From Diospyros lotus (lineage: Eukaryota; Streptophyta; Magnoliopsida; Ericales; Ebenaceae), in NCBI RefSeq assembly GCF_014633365.1, contig NC_068352.1, positions 24,151,310-24,215,309 of the forward strand: a DNA stretch of 64,000 nucleotides, written 5' to 3'. Below are positions 21,752 to 32,838 of the stretch, piece after piece. Made by a program: the position numbers and the translations under genes. Position 1 is the stretch's first letter; the number at the start of each line of letters is the position of its first letter. The notes under the pieces were generated by a model. The model did not search any database. It saw only the letters and a list, made by a program, of their open reading frames with translations, and was not told the DNA's origin.

Positions 21752-24290
21752 TCAAATTCTTGCAACAACAAAACCCATCGGATGAAATGTGGTTTGGCAT
21801 CTTTCTTGGTCAACAAGTACTTGATTGTTGAATGGTCCGTATACACGATCACCTTGGAACCTACAAGATAAGATCGAAATTTATCAAAAGCAAACACAAT
21901 AGCAAGCAATTCTTTTTCAGTAGTTGCATAATTCAACTAAACATCATTTAAAACTCTACTAACATAATAAGTAACATGCAACTTCATGTTTCTTCTTTGA
22001 CCAAGAATAGCTCCCAAAGCAAAATCACTTGCATCACACATTAATTCGAATGGCAAGCTTTAATCTGGCAGCACCATGATAGGTGCCGACACCAACTCAT
22101 TTTTCAACCTGTTGAAAGCATTTAAACAATCAGTATCAAAATCAAAGACAACGTCCTTATTCAACAGGTTACACAAAGGTTTAGCAATTTTAGAAAAATC
22201 TTTGATGAAATGTCAATAAAATCCTACATGCCCAAGGAAACTCTTAACTCCCTTCATATTAGTAGGTGGTGACAGTTTTTCAATAATATCAATTTTTGCC
22301 CTATCCACCTCAATTCCCCTCGTAGAAATTTTATGACCTAAAACAATGCCTTCTTGTACCATGAAATGACATTTTTCCTAGTTTAAAACTAGATTGGTTT
22401 CTTCACAACGCTGCAAAACTTGAGACAAGTTAGCTAAACAATCATAAAAAAAAGAGCCAAAAATAGAAAAATCATCCATGAAAATTTCCATAATCCGCTC
22501 AACGAAATCAGAAAAAATAGCTATCATACAATGTTGGAATGTAGCAGTTGCATTGCATAATCCAAAAGGCATCATACGAAATGCAAAAGTGCCATATGGA
22601 CAAGTAAAAGTGGTTTTCTCTTAGTCTTCGAGGGCTACTGAAATCTAGTTATACCCTGAATAACCATCAAGAAAACAATAATAGTCATATCTAGCAACTC
22701 TTTCAAGCATTTGATTAAGAAAAGGTAAAGGAAAATAATCTTTCTGGGTTGCATTATTCAGTTTTCTATAATCTATGCAAACTCTACAACTAGTTACTGT
22801 TCCCATGGGAATTAATTCATTATTCTCGTTATGCACAACAGTCATCCCACCCTTTTTAGGTACCATCTGCACTGGACTAACCCATGCACTATTAGAGATA
22901 GGATAAACAATTCCTGCATCTAACCATTTCAGAATTTTAGCCCTTACTACTTCTTTCATGTTAGGATTTAACCGTCTCTGATTTTCAATGATAGGTTTAT
23001 GGTTATCCTCCATTAATATTTTATGTACACACACTGAAGGGCTAATCCCCATAAGGTCAGTAATTGTCCATCCTATGGCATTCTTTCTCAATCTCAAGAC
23101 ATGCAACAGTTTGTCAAGTTGATTATCAGATAAAGAAGCATTTACAATCACAGGTAAAGTATCATTTTCTCCTAAAAACACATACCTGAGATGCAATGGT
23201 AATGGTTTCAACTCAAGAACTGGTGCCTGCACATTAAAAGGGGGAGGGAGTGGCTTACCTTTTCCTAACTCTTCAAAATACTTACCTTTGTGCTTAAACT
23301 TGGCACATGGACTCTCCAAAGCAGTCGTTACTTGTGTGCAATCTTCACATTATCATCTCTTGTTGTTCCTGCACACACTAAACAATTCTCGAGAGGTTCC
23401 TTAGGCATTTTTGTCTAAAAAACCTCTATAGTTAGCTCATCAACAGAATCTATTCTTAACGCGTGATCAATGAAAGAAGGGTATTTACCTGATTTAAATA
23501 GATCAAACTCTACCTCTTCTTCACCCATTTTCAATGTTAACCTACCATTTTTCACATCGATAACAGCTCATGTTGTGGCTAAGAAAGGACGTCTAAGAAT
23601 GATAGGGACTTCCATGTCTTCATCCATATCTGGAGTAATGAAATCAACTAGAATAATAATTTTTTTTTACCTTCATAAGCACATTTTCTAGAATTCCCGA
23701 TGGGTACTTCACCGACCGATCAGTTAACTGTAAAGAAATGGTAGTTGGATGAATCTTCTTCAGTTTAAGTTTCCTATACACAGATAAAGGCATCAATGAA
23801 ACACTTGCACCTAAATCACACAAAGGTTTAGAAAAATCAATATCACCAATAGTACAAGGGATAGAAAAACTCCCTGGATCTCTTAGGTTTGGTGGAAGCT
23901 TCTTCTGAATCACAACATTGCATTCTTCAGTCAAGGCAATGGTCTTATAATCCTCTAGCTTCCTCTTGTCTGACATAATTTCTTTCAAAAATTTTGCATA
24001 AGTAGGAATTTGTGCTAAAGCATCTACAAATGGAATGTTAATATGCAATTGCTTAAAAACTTCAAGAAAATTTTCAAACTGTTTGTCAACCTTATTTTGT
24101 TTAAGCCTTTGAGGAAAAGTGATAGGAGGAACATAAGGTTTAACAGGTGGTGTTAGGGGTGGTATCTCATTTTACTTATTCTCATCACTAATCTCAACAT
24201 TATTTTTTTTTATTAACATCCCCTGTAACATGTTCGCTACTTACCTCACCAAGTTGCTTACCACTTCTCAATGTTACTGCATTGACTTCA
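21752..24290 (-). pseudogene. Athila-type Ty3/gypsy pol fragment (PR, RT, RNase H)
   Basis: Minus-strand frames cover aspartic protease (23644-24048; CDLGASVSLMPLS), reverse transcriptase (22645-23319 and 22378-22575; SAWVSPVQMVPKKGG, CVCIDYRKLN-like, MPFGLCNA, FMDDFSIF) and RNase H (21736-21936; [28 protein letters not shown]). The pieces are in order but interrupted by stops and small gaps. No integrase follows: the copy stops at about 21752 in RNase H. The protease style and the FMDD active site point to the Athila/Tat group. Gag-type frames continue beyond the Cassandra insertion (27310-28522). It is an old, non-functional fragment. Confidence 0.82.
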
Positions 24291-24348
24291 TGTAACATCC
24301 CATATCGAGCGATAGGAAGGACCGGAACAACTTACCCTGATGGCCTAC

Positions 24349-24422
24349 ACGAACTTCCCAGGGGGGTCACCCATCCTTGGATTTCCCCAGGTCAAGCATG
24401 CTTAACTTGGGAGTTCTTTGCC
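24349..24422 (-). other. 5S rRNA-like segment in the left Cassandra LTR
   Basis: Read on the minus strand, the words AAGTTAAGCATGCTTG, GGATGGGTGACCCCC and CTGGGAAGTTC correspond to the A-box and C-box regions of plant 5S rRNA. The right LTR has the same words with changes (27133-27206). The middle of the 5S gene is diverged and the transcript ends are missing, so this is a retroelement promoter module, not an rRNA gene. Confidence 0.8.
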
Positions 24423-24698
24423 TGTATTCGGCCCCAAAGGTATTCAGCTGGTGTTGTTTCCTTCCTTATCCTCGATATATACTACTCTTCTCTGGACTCT
24501 TGGGGCATTACATTCTCCCCCCTTTGAGCACACGACGTCCTCGTCATGCAACCTTACAACTGGTCCCAGATCTCCCCCCTTGCATAGCCGATGTGGGATT
24601 CACCTAAGGTGCCTACACGCACCCCCTTAGGGACTTAGTTTCCTCACTAAGGTTTGCCCCACCACCGCGCTCAGAGGCTCGGGAGTCGGCTATGGTAC

Positions 24699-27069
24699 TG
24701 TAATACCTGGGAATAATTTGAGGATAAAGATGATATTTGATAAAGGGCATAAATGGAATTGTGGGAAAAATAAGACTATAGGACACACTAACACAGTTTT
24801 GGACGACCGAATTAGTCAGAGGGAGTATCTCGGACCCTAGATAATTAAGAAAAATGGTATAGTATCACCGAATAGAATAAATTATGATTTTTGGTGATGA
24901 AAGAAATGAGATCGAGAACAGTTTTCGGTACAGCAAAAATACAGCTGCCAGTTAGGTCGTATTACCGAATTTTTATAAACGATGTCCAAAAAGTCAATAG
25001 AGAGTGTCAAGGACTAGTATTCGATGTATAGATGGCCAATTTGGCCCTGGATTTGGCTGAAAAATCCAGCCATTTGGCAGCCTAGGGACGTCAGGGAGTG
25101 GCCTAGGGTGGTCTAGGAGGCGTGGGGAAGAAGTTTTGGCCGGAGATCGGCCACGTGGGGGGTCGTTTTTGCCTATAAATACCGAGGGCTTTTGGCCGAA
25201 TTTGAAGCACAAATCGACCTCGATTTTGGATGATTTTGGGAGCTTTGATAGAGGGCTTTTGGTCTCTAGGCATCAAGGATCGTTTTGGGAGTGTTTTGAA
25301 GCATTTTGGTGAGCTTTTGAGGGTTGTTCGAGTTCGGCCGAGGGTTAGAGGCGGACCACCACCGCCGACCTATAACCGGCCATTTGGCGGCCTTGCCGGT
25401 GTCCTTTCGGCCTAAAACCGGCGGGGTTAGGATCTATTCTTCAAGGGCTTTCAGACGGTACTGATTTTGTGGCCATCGGAGCAACCGCAGGCGACCGGCT
25501 CGAGGTTGAAGACGGTGACGCGTGATTGCGACGCGCCAGCCTTTGCTTCCAGCCCACTCGCCCGCGCGTGGAGGCGCGTGCCATATAGGTAATTTCTGAT
25601 TTCTTTTCCAAAATTCTTAGAAAATTATTTTACGAATTATTATGTAAAAATATTTGAGAAAATAGTTGTGTAGATATTTATTTTGAATTATTAGAGAAGA
25701 AAAATAGGAGAAAATAAGAAAATGTGAGAAAATTAAGGAGAAAATTATATTATTGGGTGATTAGGGTACCTTGCATCTTGAGGTGAAGTGACTCGTGTAA
25801 AGAGAGAAGAGGGCACGCAAATCGAGGCAAACCGCGCTTGTCAATTTGAAATTTCGTCTAAAGGTGAGTGGTTCTACCCAAAAAGACTTTAAGTGACATG
25901 TGAATGGTTTACTGTGAGTGTTCATCCCTGTGGCTTGGTTTATTGTGATGGATTGTCCAAACGGTTATTTACACATGCATTAAATTTCGTACGGTAAATT
26001 TCATACATCGAAATGTTGATTTTAAGCTATGCATGTAATGATTTTTGACATTGGCTTGTTTTTTGTTGTCCATGTGGGACGTGGGTTGGTAACCTGTGAC
26101 GTAGCCCAGAGTGACAGCACTCGGGATGCGTACCTAGGATTAATGCTAGGTGACCTACTTGGGACGGGGTTGAGACGGACTTCACCCTACGGGACCCAAG
26201 TGGCGGGGCTGAGAGTGGACACCACCCCGATTGTTGGCTCAAGTGGCGGGGCTGCGAGTGGACACCACCCCAGGTCCTTTGAGCAATAGCATTAATGCCG
26301 AGGTGACGTCGATTCCGAGGATAGTGCTGATGTGACACTCTTGGGGCTAGGGTTGCGTTGGGTTTTGGAATGCTTTTGAGTAGGAGCCTAAAGCCTAACA
26401 ATAACAATGGGGTGATTCCCGAGTTCATATGTCGAGGTTGTCTCTCTTAAGCAGGATTGGTTTGCCAATGAATCGGTGTGGTCGTGTCGCCTTTAGAGAG
26501 ATTGCATTTTTCCCGGTTAGGGCTAAATGCTGTGTGGGATTCTCTTAGGCTGGGCATGTCAGGATTTATCGGTTTTATGCATATGATTTTGCATATCTGC
26601 ATGGAAATGTTTTTGAACTCTTACTTAGATGATTCAACATCTAATTTGGACTATGTCTTTGGAATATTTAAACGTTCCAGGTGAATGCAGTGGCGCCAAG
26701 GGAAAGAATATCATCGAGATGTAGCGGCTATGTTTAGTTTTCGTAGGTTTTTGTCCATGATTACGATGTTCAGAGGTTATGTAATATTTTGATATTTTCA
26801 TGTGAAACATCGATTTAGTTATTGTAAAAGGAATTGTCGGTTAAATATTATTGAGGTTTCGATCTTGCTTCCGCTGATGTGATTGATATTACTTGTCTTA
26901 ATCTATTAATTCTTAAATTTTGATATGCTAAGAAGGTACGATCAGGATTGTCGGGAAACGATTATGATAAGAGTAGGTATATCGAGAGACTTATGTTGTA
27001 TATAATATTAAAAAAAAAATATTCCTGAAATCTCGAGGTAATGCTCACTTGGGAAAACGGGGCATTACA
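24699..27069 (+). mobile_element. Tekay-like solo LTR nested in Cassandra
   Basis: It starts TGTAATACCTGG and ends GGGGCATTACA; 2371 bp. The target duplication is GGTAC (24694-24698) against GATAC (27070-27074), one transition apart. The motif order matches the LTR at 1362-6212: CAGTTTTCGGTA, a G-box (CCACGTGG, 25151), a TATA box (CTATAAATA, 25173), GGTAATTTCTGATT, the GGGGCTGAGAGTGGACACC repeat, and AAATCTCGAGG near the end. No internal domain is present. It is the youngest layer of the nest. Confidence 0.88.
25173..25181 (+). promoter_or_regulatory. TATA box of the nested solo LTR
   Basis: CTATAAATA lies about 15 bp after a CACGTG G-box and before the GGTAATTTCT leader block. This is the same arrangement of TATA box and leader as in the sister LTR at 1362-6212. 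Confidence 0.5.
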
Positions 27070-27309
27070 GATACCACCTGTAACATCCCGTATCGAGCAA
27101 TAGGAAGGACCGGACAACTTACCCTGATAGGCCTACACGGACTTCTTAGGGGGGTTACCCATCCTTGGATTTCCCCAGGTTAAGCACGCTTAACTTGGGA
27201 GTTCCTTGCCTGCATTCGATCCAAAAGGTATCCAGCTGGTGTTATTTCTTTCCTTAGTTATCCTCGATATATACTACTCTTCTCTGGGCTCTTGGGGCAT
27301 TACACTTCA

Positions 27310-28522
27310 TCTCTTGGATTCACCTTAGTTTTGCTAGACAATTTACCTTGATCTCTCGAATTTATGGCATTTGATAGCTACCCCAATTGAACTTCTAGAT
27401 TTCTATTGAAACTAGCCATTTGGTCTACTTTTGCCTCCAGCTTTTCAAATCTATCTATAGTGGCATTTGCTAACTTTTCAATTACCAACTCCCAAGACGA
27501 CTTGATTTCTTGTTGCTACTGCATCATTCCTTGAGGTCTCAGTTGGAAACCAGGAGGATTGTTAGATCTAGAACTGCTACTGTCGCCCTGATCCCTCCAA
27601 GAAAAATTGGGGTGATTTCTTCAACCTGTATTATAGCTGTTAGAATATGGGTTATTTTGCTAGTTATGCTTGTTAGAATTCGAAATATATTGATCTTCCT
27701 CAGCCTGCATACAATTAGAACCCAAGTGAGCATTCTCATACCAATCACAATTACTGGCAGAATTGAAATTAGAATAAACAACATTAACATTCCCCAACTT
27801 ACTAAACATTTTTACAAGATTATCTACCTTAGCGTTTAACATATTGATGCCATCAACTTCATACATACCTGAGGCTTTCTTAGGCATTCCTCTCTCAGTA
27901 GGCCATTGATAATTGTTGGAAGCCATTTCTTCAAGCAGCTCGTAAGCATCATCTGTAGACTTACCCATTGTGCACCCCCTACGACAACATCTATAGTGAT
28001 TCTAACTGAATGAGATAGACCATTATAGATTGTCTGCACAATCAACCAATCAGGAAGACCATGGTATGGACACCGTCTTTGCAATTCCTTACACCTTTCC
28101 CATAGCTCATATAAAGATTCACCATAAATTAAACACAACTAGTAATATCATTCATAAGTTTAACAGTCTTACTTGGTGAAAAATACTTACTCAAGAATGC
28201 TTGTGATACGGCTGTCCATGTAGTAAATGAATTTGGAGCTTTGGAATTCAACCACACCTTAGCTTTATCTCTCAACGAAAAAGGAAACAGGCTCAGTCTG
28301 ATTGCATTCTCACTGGCGTCGTTTATTTTGATGGTGTCACATATCTCTAAAAGTTTGTTAAGTGTGCATTAGGATCTTTAGTTGAATTTCCACCAAACTG
28401 CCCTTGCTGAACCATCTGAATGAGTCCTGGTTTGATCTCAAAGTTATTGGCATTGACTGCTGGTCTTAGTATGCTGGCTTAAGCTCCAACTGGGACTGAC
28501 ATGGCAAAATCATGTAGCAATC
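27310..28522 (-). pseudogene. Athila-type gag fragment
   Basis: This is the continuation of the element at 21752-24290 on the other side of the Cassandra insertion. Minus-strand frames include 27836-28138 (YELWERCKELQRRCPYHGLP) and 27660-27968 (DDAYELLEEMASNNYQWP), both typical of Athila-type gag. Further upstream fragments read as gag in broken frames (AIRLSLFPFSLRDKAKVW). Stops and frame changes are frequent. The left (N-terminal) limit is at about 28522, where an LTR-like sequence starts. No zinc knuckle is evident. Confidence 0.78.
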
Positions 28523-29440
28523 TGTAACATCCTACTAATTTGGGAATAATTAATGATTATTAATTTGATTGGAAACAGTTAATAATTGTCAAAGTAATTG
28601 GGAAAAAGGAAATATTTAGCAATTTAAATAGGGAATTGTTAATAATTATAATTAAGGTAATTGTTAATTATTATATTTATGGTAATTATTGAATATGTAT
28701 GAGTTTAAGGGAAATATTTATTTATTTATTTTATGTTAGAGTGATGGGTAATTAATTGTTGGAAAACTTGGGGTATAAAAGTAATTGTTAGAAATTTGGG
28801 GTTTGAGAGATATTATTTTGTGGAGTATGTATGTGGAATTTTGGAAGTTATGGGGGATAAGTGTAAATTCTGGAAGTGGCAGAGAGTTACCTTAAATATA
28901 ATGATGTGTGTATATATGTTGAGGGAACAGGCAGCGCGGATGGTGGCACGCATGAGGGTTATGTAGCAGGTCGCGGGATTGAATCATGGGGCTTGCGTGC
29001 GAGCTGGAAGGATTTTGGCTGAATTTTCTGCCAAAACCTTGCCCAAAACGACACCATTTTGGGTAAGGTGGTGGGCTAAATTGAGATGCCACATTACAGC
29101 TTTTGGCGGCTTCTCTTTTTGCTATTTTAACTCCAGATTCCAGCAGCATTCGACTAAGGAAAATTTACAGTGAGCAGTGAAGAAATAGATGGAGATGAAG
29201 CAGTGCGCAAGAGCTGGAAAATGGAGAAGAAAATTTGAAGAAAAATGAAAGAAATGTGATTTAATTAAAGTTTAATTATACAGGTAAGTTGAGTAGATTG
29301 TGTAAATAAATTTGTACGGTTGAAATTTAATTTGGGGTTTGATTTTATTAACTTTTTTTTGGCTAAATTAAATTATTTTGCAGCAGGTATTACTTTAACA
29401 GCATGTAAGCATATAAACACTAAAAACAGTTAATTTAAGG
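28523..29440 (+). mobile_element. Partial LTR, TGTAACATCC family
   Basis: The sequence begins TGTAACATCCTAC and runs as AT-rich U3-like sequence. A GC-richer portion follows, with a frame at 28979-29173 that looks like chance. The start resembles the short LTR start at 55676-55848 (TGTAATATCCC, then AATTAAT-rich sequence). No terminal CA could be fixed at the right; similarity to LTR leader style ends near 29440. It is probably a truncated solo LTR abutting another element. Confidence 0.45.
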
Positions 29441-30007
29441 TAAGCTTTTCACTCCCTTCGTGATTCTGCTGCTGCGCATGCTACACGCTGACTCACCATC
29501 GTCCCCTGAGGCAACCATGATCTCCGGACTAAGCGGCTGACTCACCATCGTCCCTTGAGGCTCGCCCAGCTTCGGCTTCAATGCCACAATCTCTTATTCC
29601 AATTGACGCAACCTCCTCTCCTGTTGCTGCACATGCGACACGCTAGAAGACTCTGCGGCCTCCTCGTGTTCGTCCCCCCGACCGCGTTGGCTAAGGAATG
29701 ATGACCTTGCTGGTGTTGGTGATCCAGGAAGCCAGTGACCGACTCCGTCAGGCGTTGAACCTGATTCTCCAAAAGCATGATTCGATCAGGCGGGAGAGGA
29801 GGGCCATCTGGACTACAGTCCTCCCCTGTGGGCTCCTTAGAGGATTATTCTAGCTTAGCTCCAGGGCGGGGTTACCACTAGTAGCCCAAGATTGTTGCCT
29901 TCTTGTTGCCATCAAAATGGAAAAAATAACTCAAACGTCACAGCAAGTCTTATTGGACAGACAGACCCAAAAAAAAAAAATGCCTCGGCCCCACGGTGGG
30001 CGCCAAT
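29441..30007 (-). pseudogene. Leader and gag remnant of an LTR element
   Basis: This lies between a primer-binding site and the partial LTR. The minus-strand frame 29578-29778 (ENQVQRLTESVTGFLDHQHQ) is glutamine-rich and in the right place for gag, but is only 66 codons. A short direct repeat, CTGACTCACCATCGTCCC, occurs near 29489 and again near 29538. The rest of the element is missing. Confidence 0.45.
29989..30005 (-). other. Primer-binding site
   Basis: On the minus strand TGGCGCCCACCGTGGGG begins two bases (AT) after the LTR end, the normal place for a tRNA primer-binding site. I did not assign the tRNA. Confidence 0.6.
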
Positions 30008-30528
30008 TGATGATGGTGTGGTAACCGATCACCTTTGTCTGCCTCAGTTTAAGGACCTGCAATGGAATCGGGGACTTACTCCCCCGGAATCACTCCAATG
30101 CTCAAGTCAGATTACCAGAATATCTTTTTCAAGAAAGTGTCGTATTTAGAATGGAGAGAGAGAGAGAAGAAAGAGCCCTCTTACCTGTTGTTGGTCGTCT
30201 CCCTTTTATTTTTATGCTCAAGAAAAGATCCTCTTTCAAATTACTGGGATCTTACCGATATGGATTCCATAATCGCTTCCGAGGAGTTCAGGGTAGTTCA
30301 CATCTCCAAGATCTTCGGTGGGATGATTGATCTCAAGGACTCTAGAGAATCCTCATCGAGTAACAAGCCAGCTAGTGTGTTGATACACGCTCGCCACGTG
30401 TCTCCTCATGACTCGAGCAAGCTGATGTCAGTGAAGTATCTTATTAGTGAACACGTGGCACTATTACTGATGGCTATATTTCTGGGGCCTTGAAGTAATT
30501 TTTGACCCAAGGATATTTTCCCTTATCA
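30008..30528 (-). mobile_element. 5' LTR of the truncated element
   Basis: 521 bp. On the minus strand it starts TGATAAGGGAAAATATCC and ends CCATCATCA, followed by AT and the primer-binding site. The partner LTR is absent. Immediately to the right (30529) the sequence of SRF-like copy C begins, at a point inside the intron after exon 2. The element or its deletion therefore removed exons 1 and 2 of copy C. The 143-codon frame at 30062-30493 crosses the LTR and is probably not coding. Confidence 0.65.
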
Positions 30529-31237
30529 CCCTTCTACTATTGCATCTTGAGATATGATTTTGTCCAGGGGCGGAGCTACGCCCAACCAAGGGTGGGCAAT
30601 TACCCACCTTTCAATTTCAAAAATCCTTCTAGTATATATGTATTTTATTATTTTTTTAATTTTTTTCTGAATACCGAGCCACCAGGGGTTGTAATTGCCA
30701 ACCTTTCAATTTGAAAAATTGTTACTGTATATATATATATATATATCATTTATTTTTTTTTTAATTTTTTCCTCAGCACTAGCTGTAATTGCCCACCATT
30801 CTTCTTGCTTGACGCTGAGCTGTGCCCTACAAATTTACACCTGACGCATATCCCATCTTCTCACACGTGGCTCCCTCTCCTCTCCCACCCCACTAGCCTG
30901 CAGCATGAACCCAACTGGTACTCCCATAAATGTTAAAACCAAAAAAATTAAAAATAAATGAATAAAATATAGGTGCAAGTGGGCTTTATGTGGTGGGCCC
31001 CAAAGCCAGGAAACTTTTTCCTGTCTGACTTCGGGTTAAAAATTCAAACTTGTGTCCAAATATTATTTTGAATAAAAATATTATTTAAACATTCAAACTT
31101 TTGTCCAAATAATATTCCCCTAATTCAAAAAGCAAATCATAATCAATTGAAGTGCGGGGCGTCTCCGTGTTTCTCTGCAGCATGTCTCCAAATTTCACTT
31201 GCCCACATGTTTCCAGATTTCACTCACCCACATGTTT

Positions 31238-31276
31238 TCTTCTTCTTCTTCTTCTTCTTCTTCTTCTTCTTCTTCT
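31238..31276. repeat. TTC microsatellite in the hAT element
   Basis: About thirteen TTC units, upstream of the captured LBD fragment. It produces poly-F or poly-S frames without meaning. Confidence 0.9.
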
Positions 31277-31885
31277 CTCTTGTTTGTTTTCCTCCTTCTC
31301 TATTTCTTTTACGAAAGCTCTGTAAATCACCTATTTTGCAAAATCTGATCGTTGGATCATGAATCCGATCATATTATCACCATGAAATTAATCCCGAACT
31401 ACAACAAGGTAAGCTTTTTAGTTTTATTAGCTTTACTTTTAGCATAGATTCGTGAGGTGTTTATGTATATATGCGTTATTCGAGTAGTGGCCTTGGATTG
31501 TTGGAAAATGATGGTTGTGATGACCGGCGACGATTCTTTCAAGTATGATCGTTGAATAGTAACCCGATTGATTGTACATATAGTGAGTTCACGAGCAAGT
31601 CATGAATTGATTGGGATTTGTTGTGATGGTTTAGGGTTTTGCGTAGAAACTCGATTGATTGTATTTCGTGAACAATTTCTCAAAATTTTAGTAAAATGGG
31701 CTTATAACCCGAAAGAGACCATGAATCACCTCAATCTTTCAAAGGAATATTGTTGGGGTAGAAATTGAGAAAATTTGGAAATTAGAATGAGTTTGGGGGT
31801 TTTCGATTCGTCTGTGTGCGTTTCTAGGTTCCAGGAGTTCTTCAGTTTATCCTTTCTCCTTTTCTTTAGAAACAACTAGAAGATC

Positions 31886-32439
31886 ATGTCAATATTGGGT
31901 TTTCTATGCAGTGCCTGCAAGTACTTGAGAAGAAGATGTATCAAATGGTGCATCTTTGCCCCTTATTTCTGCAATGAAGCAGGAACTACTGATTTTGAAG
32001 GTATTCACAAGGTTTTTGCGCTAGAAATGCCTTCAATTTCCTTACTCATCTTCCGGTAAGAGATCGTAATGAGACTATTGCTACAATCTTGTATGAAACT
32101 CAAGCTAAGATTTAAGATCCGATTTACGACTGTGTATCTAAAATTTTTTCCCTCCAACAGCAGGTATGATGAACCCTAAATCCTTAATCTTTTTGAGTTT
32201 TTGGACTTAATTTACTAATTATATGTGATTTTTAGGTTAACAATCTACAAGTTTATCTAGCATTTTTGAAGAAGTTTGCAGACTCTTATGCAAACCTTCA
32301 AAATGTTCAAAATCGATTTCACCCAGAAACCAACCCTATTCCAGAATTAGATCCGAGCATCCTCGATGATTTTGTTTATATCCCAAAAGAAAATGTCAAT
32401 GAACTTGGATCAATCGTGTTCGACAGACATCAGCATTGA
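31886..32439 (+). pseudogene. LOB-domain (LBD) gene fragment, broken
   Basis: LBD proteins are plant transcription factors with a CX2CX6CX3C zinc motif and a GAS block. Here CSACKYLRRRCIKWC (from 31907) fits the zinc motif exactly and is followed by FAPYF and IHKVF. A one-base loss near 32018 shifts the frame. After correction for that, the text continues NFLTHLPVRDRNE and ILYETQAKI. A TAA at 32113-32115 comes next, then DPIYDCVSKIFSLQQQ. An intron with GT-AG ends (32164-32235) separates a last exon beginning VNNLQVYLAFLKKF, which stops at 32437-32439. A first exon may lie further left (ATG at about 31381, donor CAAGGTAAGC). The retained intron shows capture from genomic DNA, not from RNA. 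It is non-functional as an LBD gene. Confidence 0.82.
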
Positions 32440-32838
32440 GTAGGTGAATTAGATTTTTTTTTTTTTTTTTTTACTGTGTGTAAAATTTATTAAGCTGTAA
32501 TAATAAGAAATGAGTTGAGAGAAATGAAGGTCTTTTCCAAGATATTGTTTTCATCAATTAAATATATTTATTTAAATTCTAAATATATAAAATAATTTAA
32601 ATGGATGAAAAATAAAATTAAATTAACATTTATATCGGTTAACATTTAAATTAATTTTTGAAAAATTGTCATAAAATTTAAAAAATAATTTAATAATTAA
32701 AAATTAAATTAAATAATTTAAAATTTTTAATATTATTTTATTTTTACCAACCCTGCTTAAAATTTCTTACTCCGCCCCTAATTTTGTCCACAATATATTG
32801 TCAACTTTCAATCCTCATACAATTGTACAATTTTTCAG

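Larger units (their letters stand above)
24291..27304 (-). mobile_element. Cassandra TRIM with 5S rRNA-like LTRs, interrupted
   Basis: Two direct repeats of 222 and 226 bp (24291-24512, 27079-27304) start TGTAACATCCC and end GGGGCATTACA. Both contain 5S rRNA-like sequence on the minus strand, the hallmark of Cassandra. The element is flanked by a perfect 5-bp duplication CTTCA (24286-24290, 27305-27309). The short internal part has a purine tract complement (TTCTCCCCCCTTT) next to the left LTR. A GATACCACC next to the right LTR is the complement of a GGTGGTATC-type initiator-Met tRNA primer site. The internal part is split by a solo LTR at 24699-27069. There is no coding capacity, as expected for TRIMs. 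Confidence 0.9.
30565..32780. mobile_element. hAT element carrying an LBD gene fragment
   Basis: The ends are CAGGGGCGGAG on the left and the complement of TAGGGGCGGAG on the right, inverted repeats like those of Tip100-type hAT elements. A perfect 8-bp duplication, ATTTTGTC, flanks it (30557-30564, 32781-32788). Copy B of the SRF-like gene has the uninterrupted site at about 15304-15315. The element is 2216 bp with no transposase. Its main content is a LOB-domain gene fragment with an intron (31886-32439), plus AT-rich sub-terminal sequence and a TTC microsatellite (31238-31276). Confidence 0.85.

Noticed and set aside
24349..24422. Functional 5S rRNA gene
   Set aside because: Only boxes are conserved, the middle is diverged and the copy sits in paired LTRs with target duplication: it is a Cassandra element.
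30062..30493. 143-codon plus-strand frame
   Set aside because: It lies entirely within a minus-strand LTR that is defined by its ends and primer-binding site.
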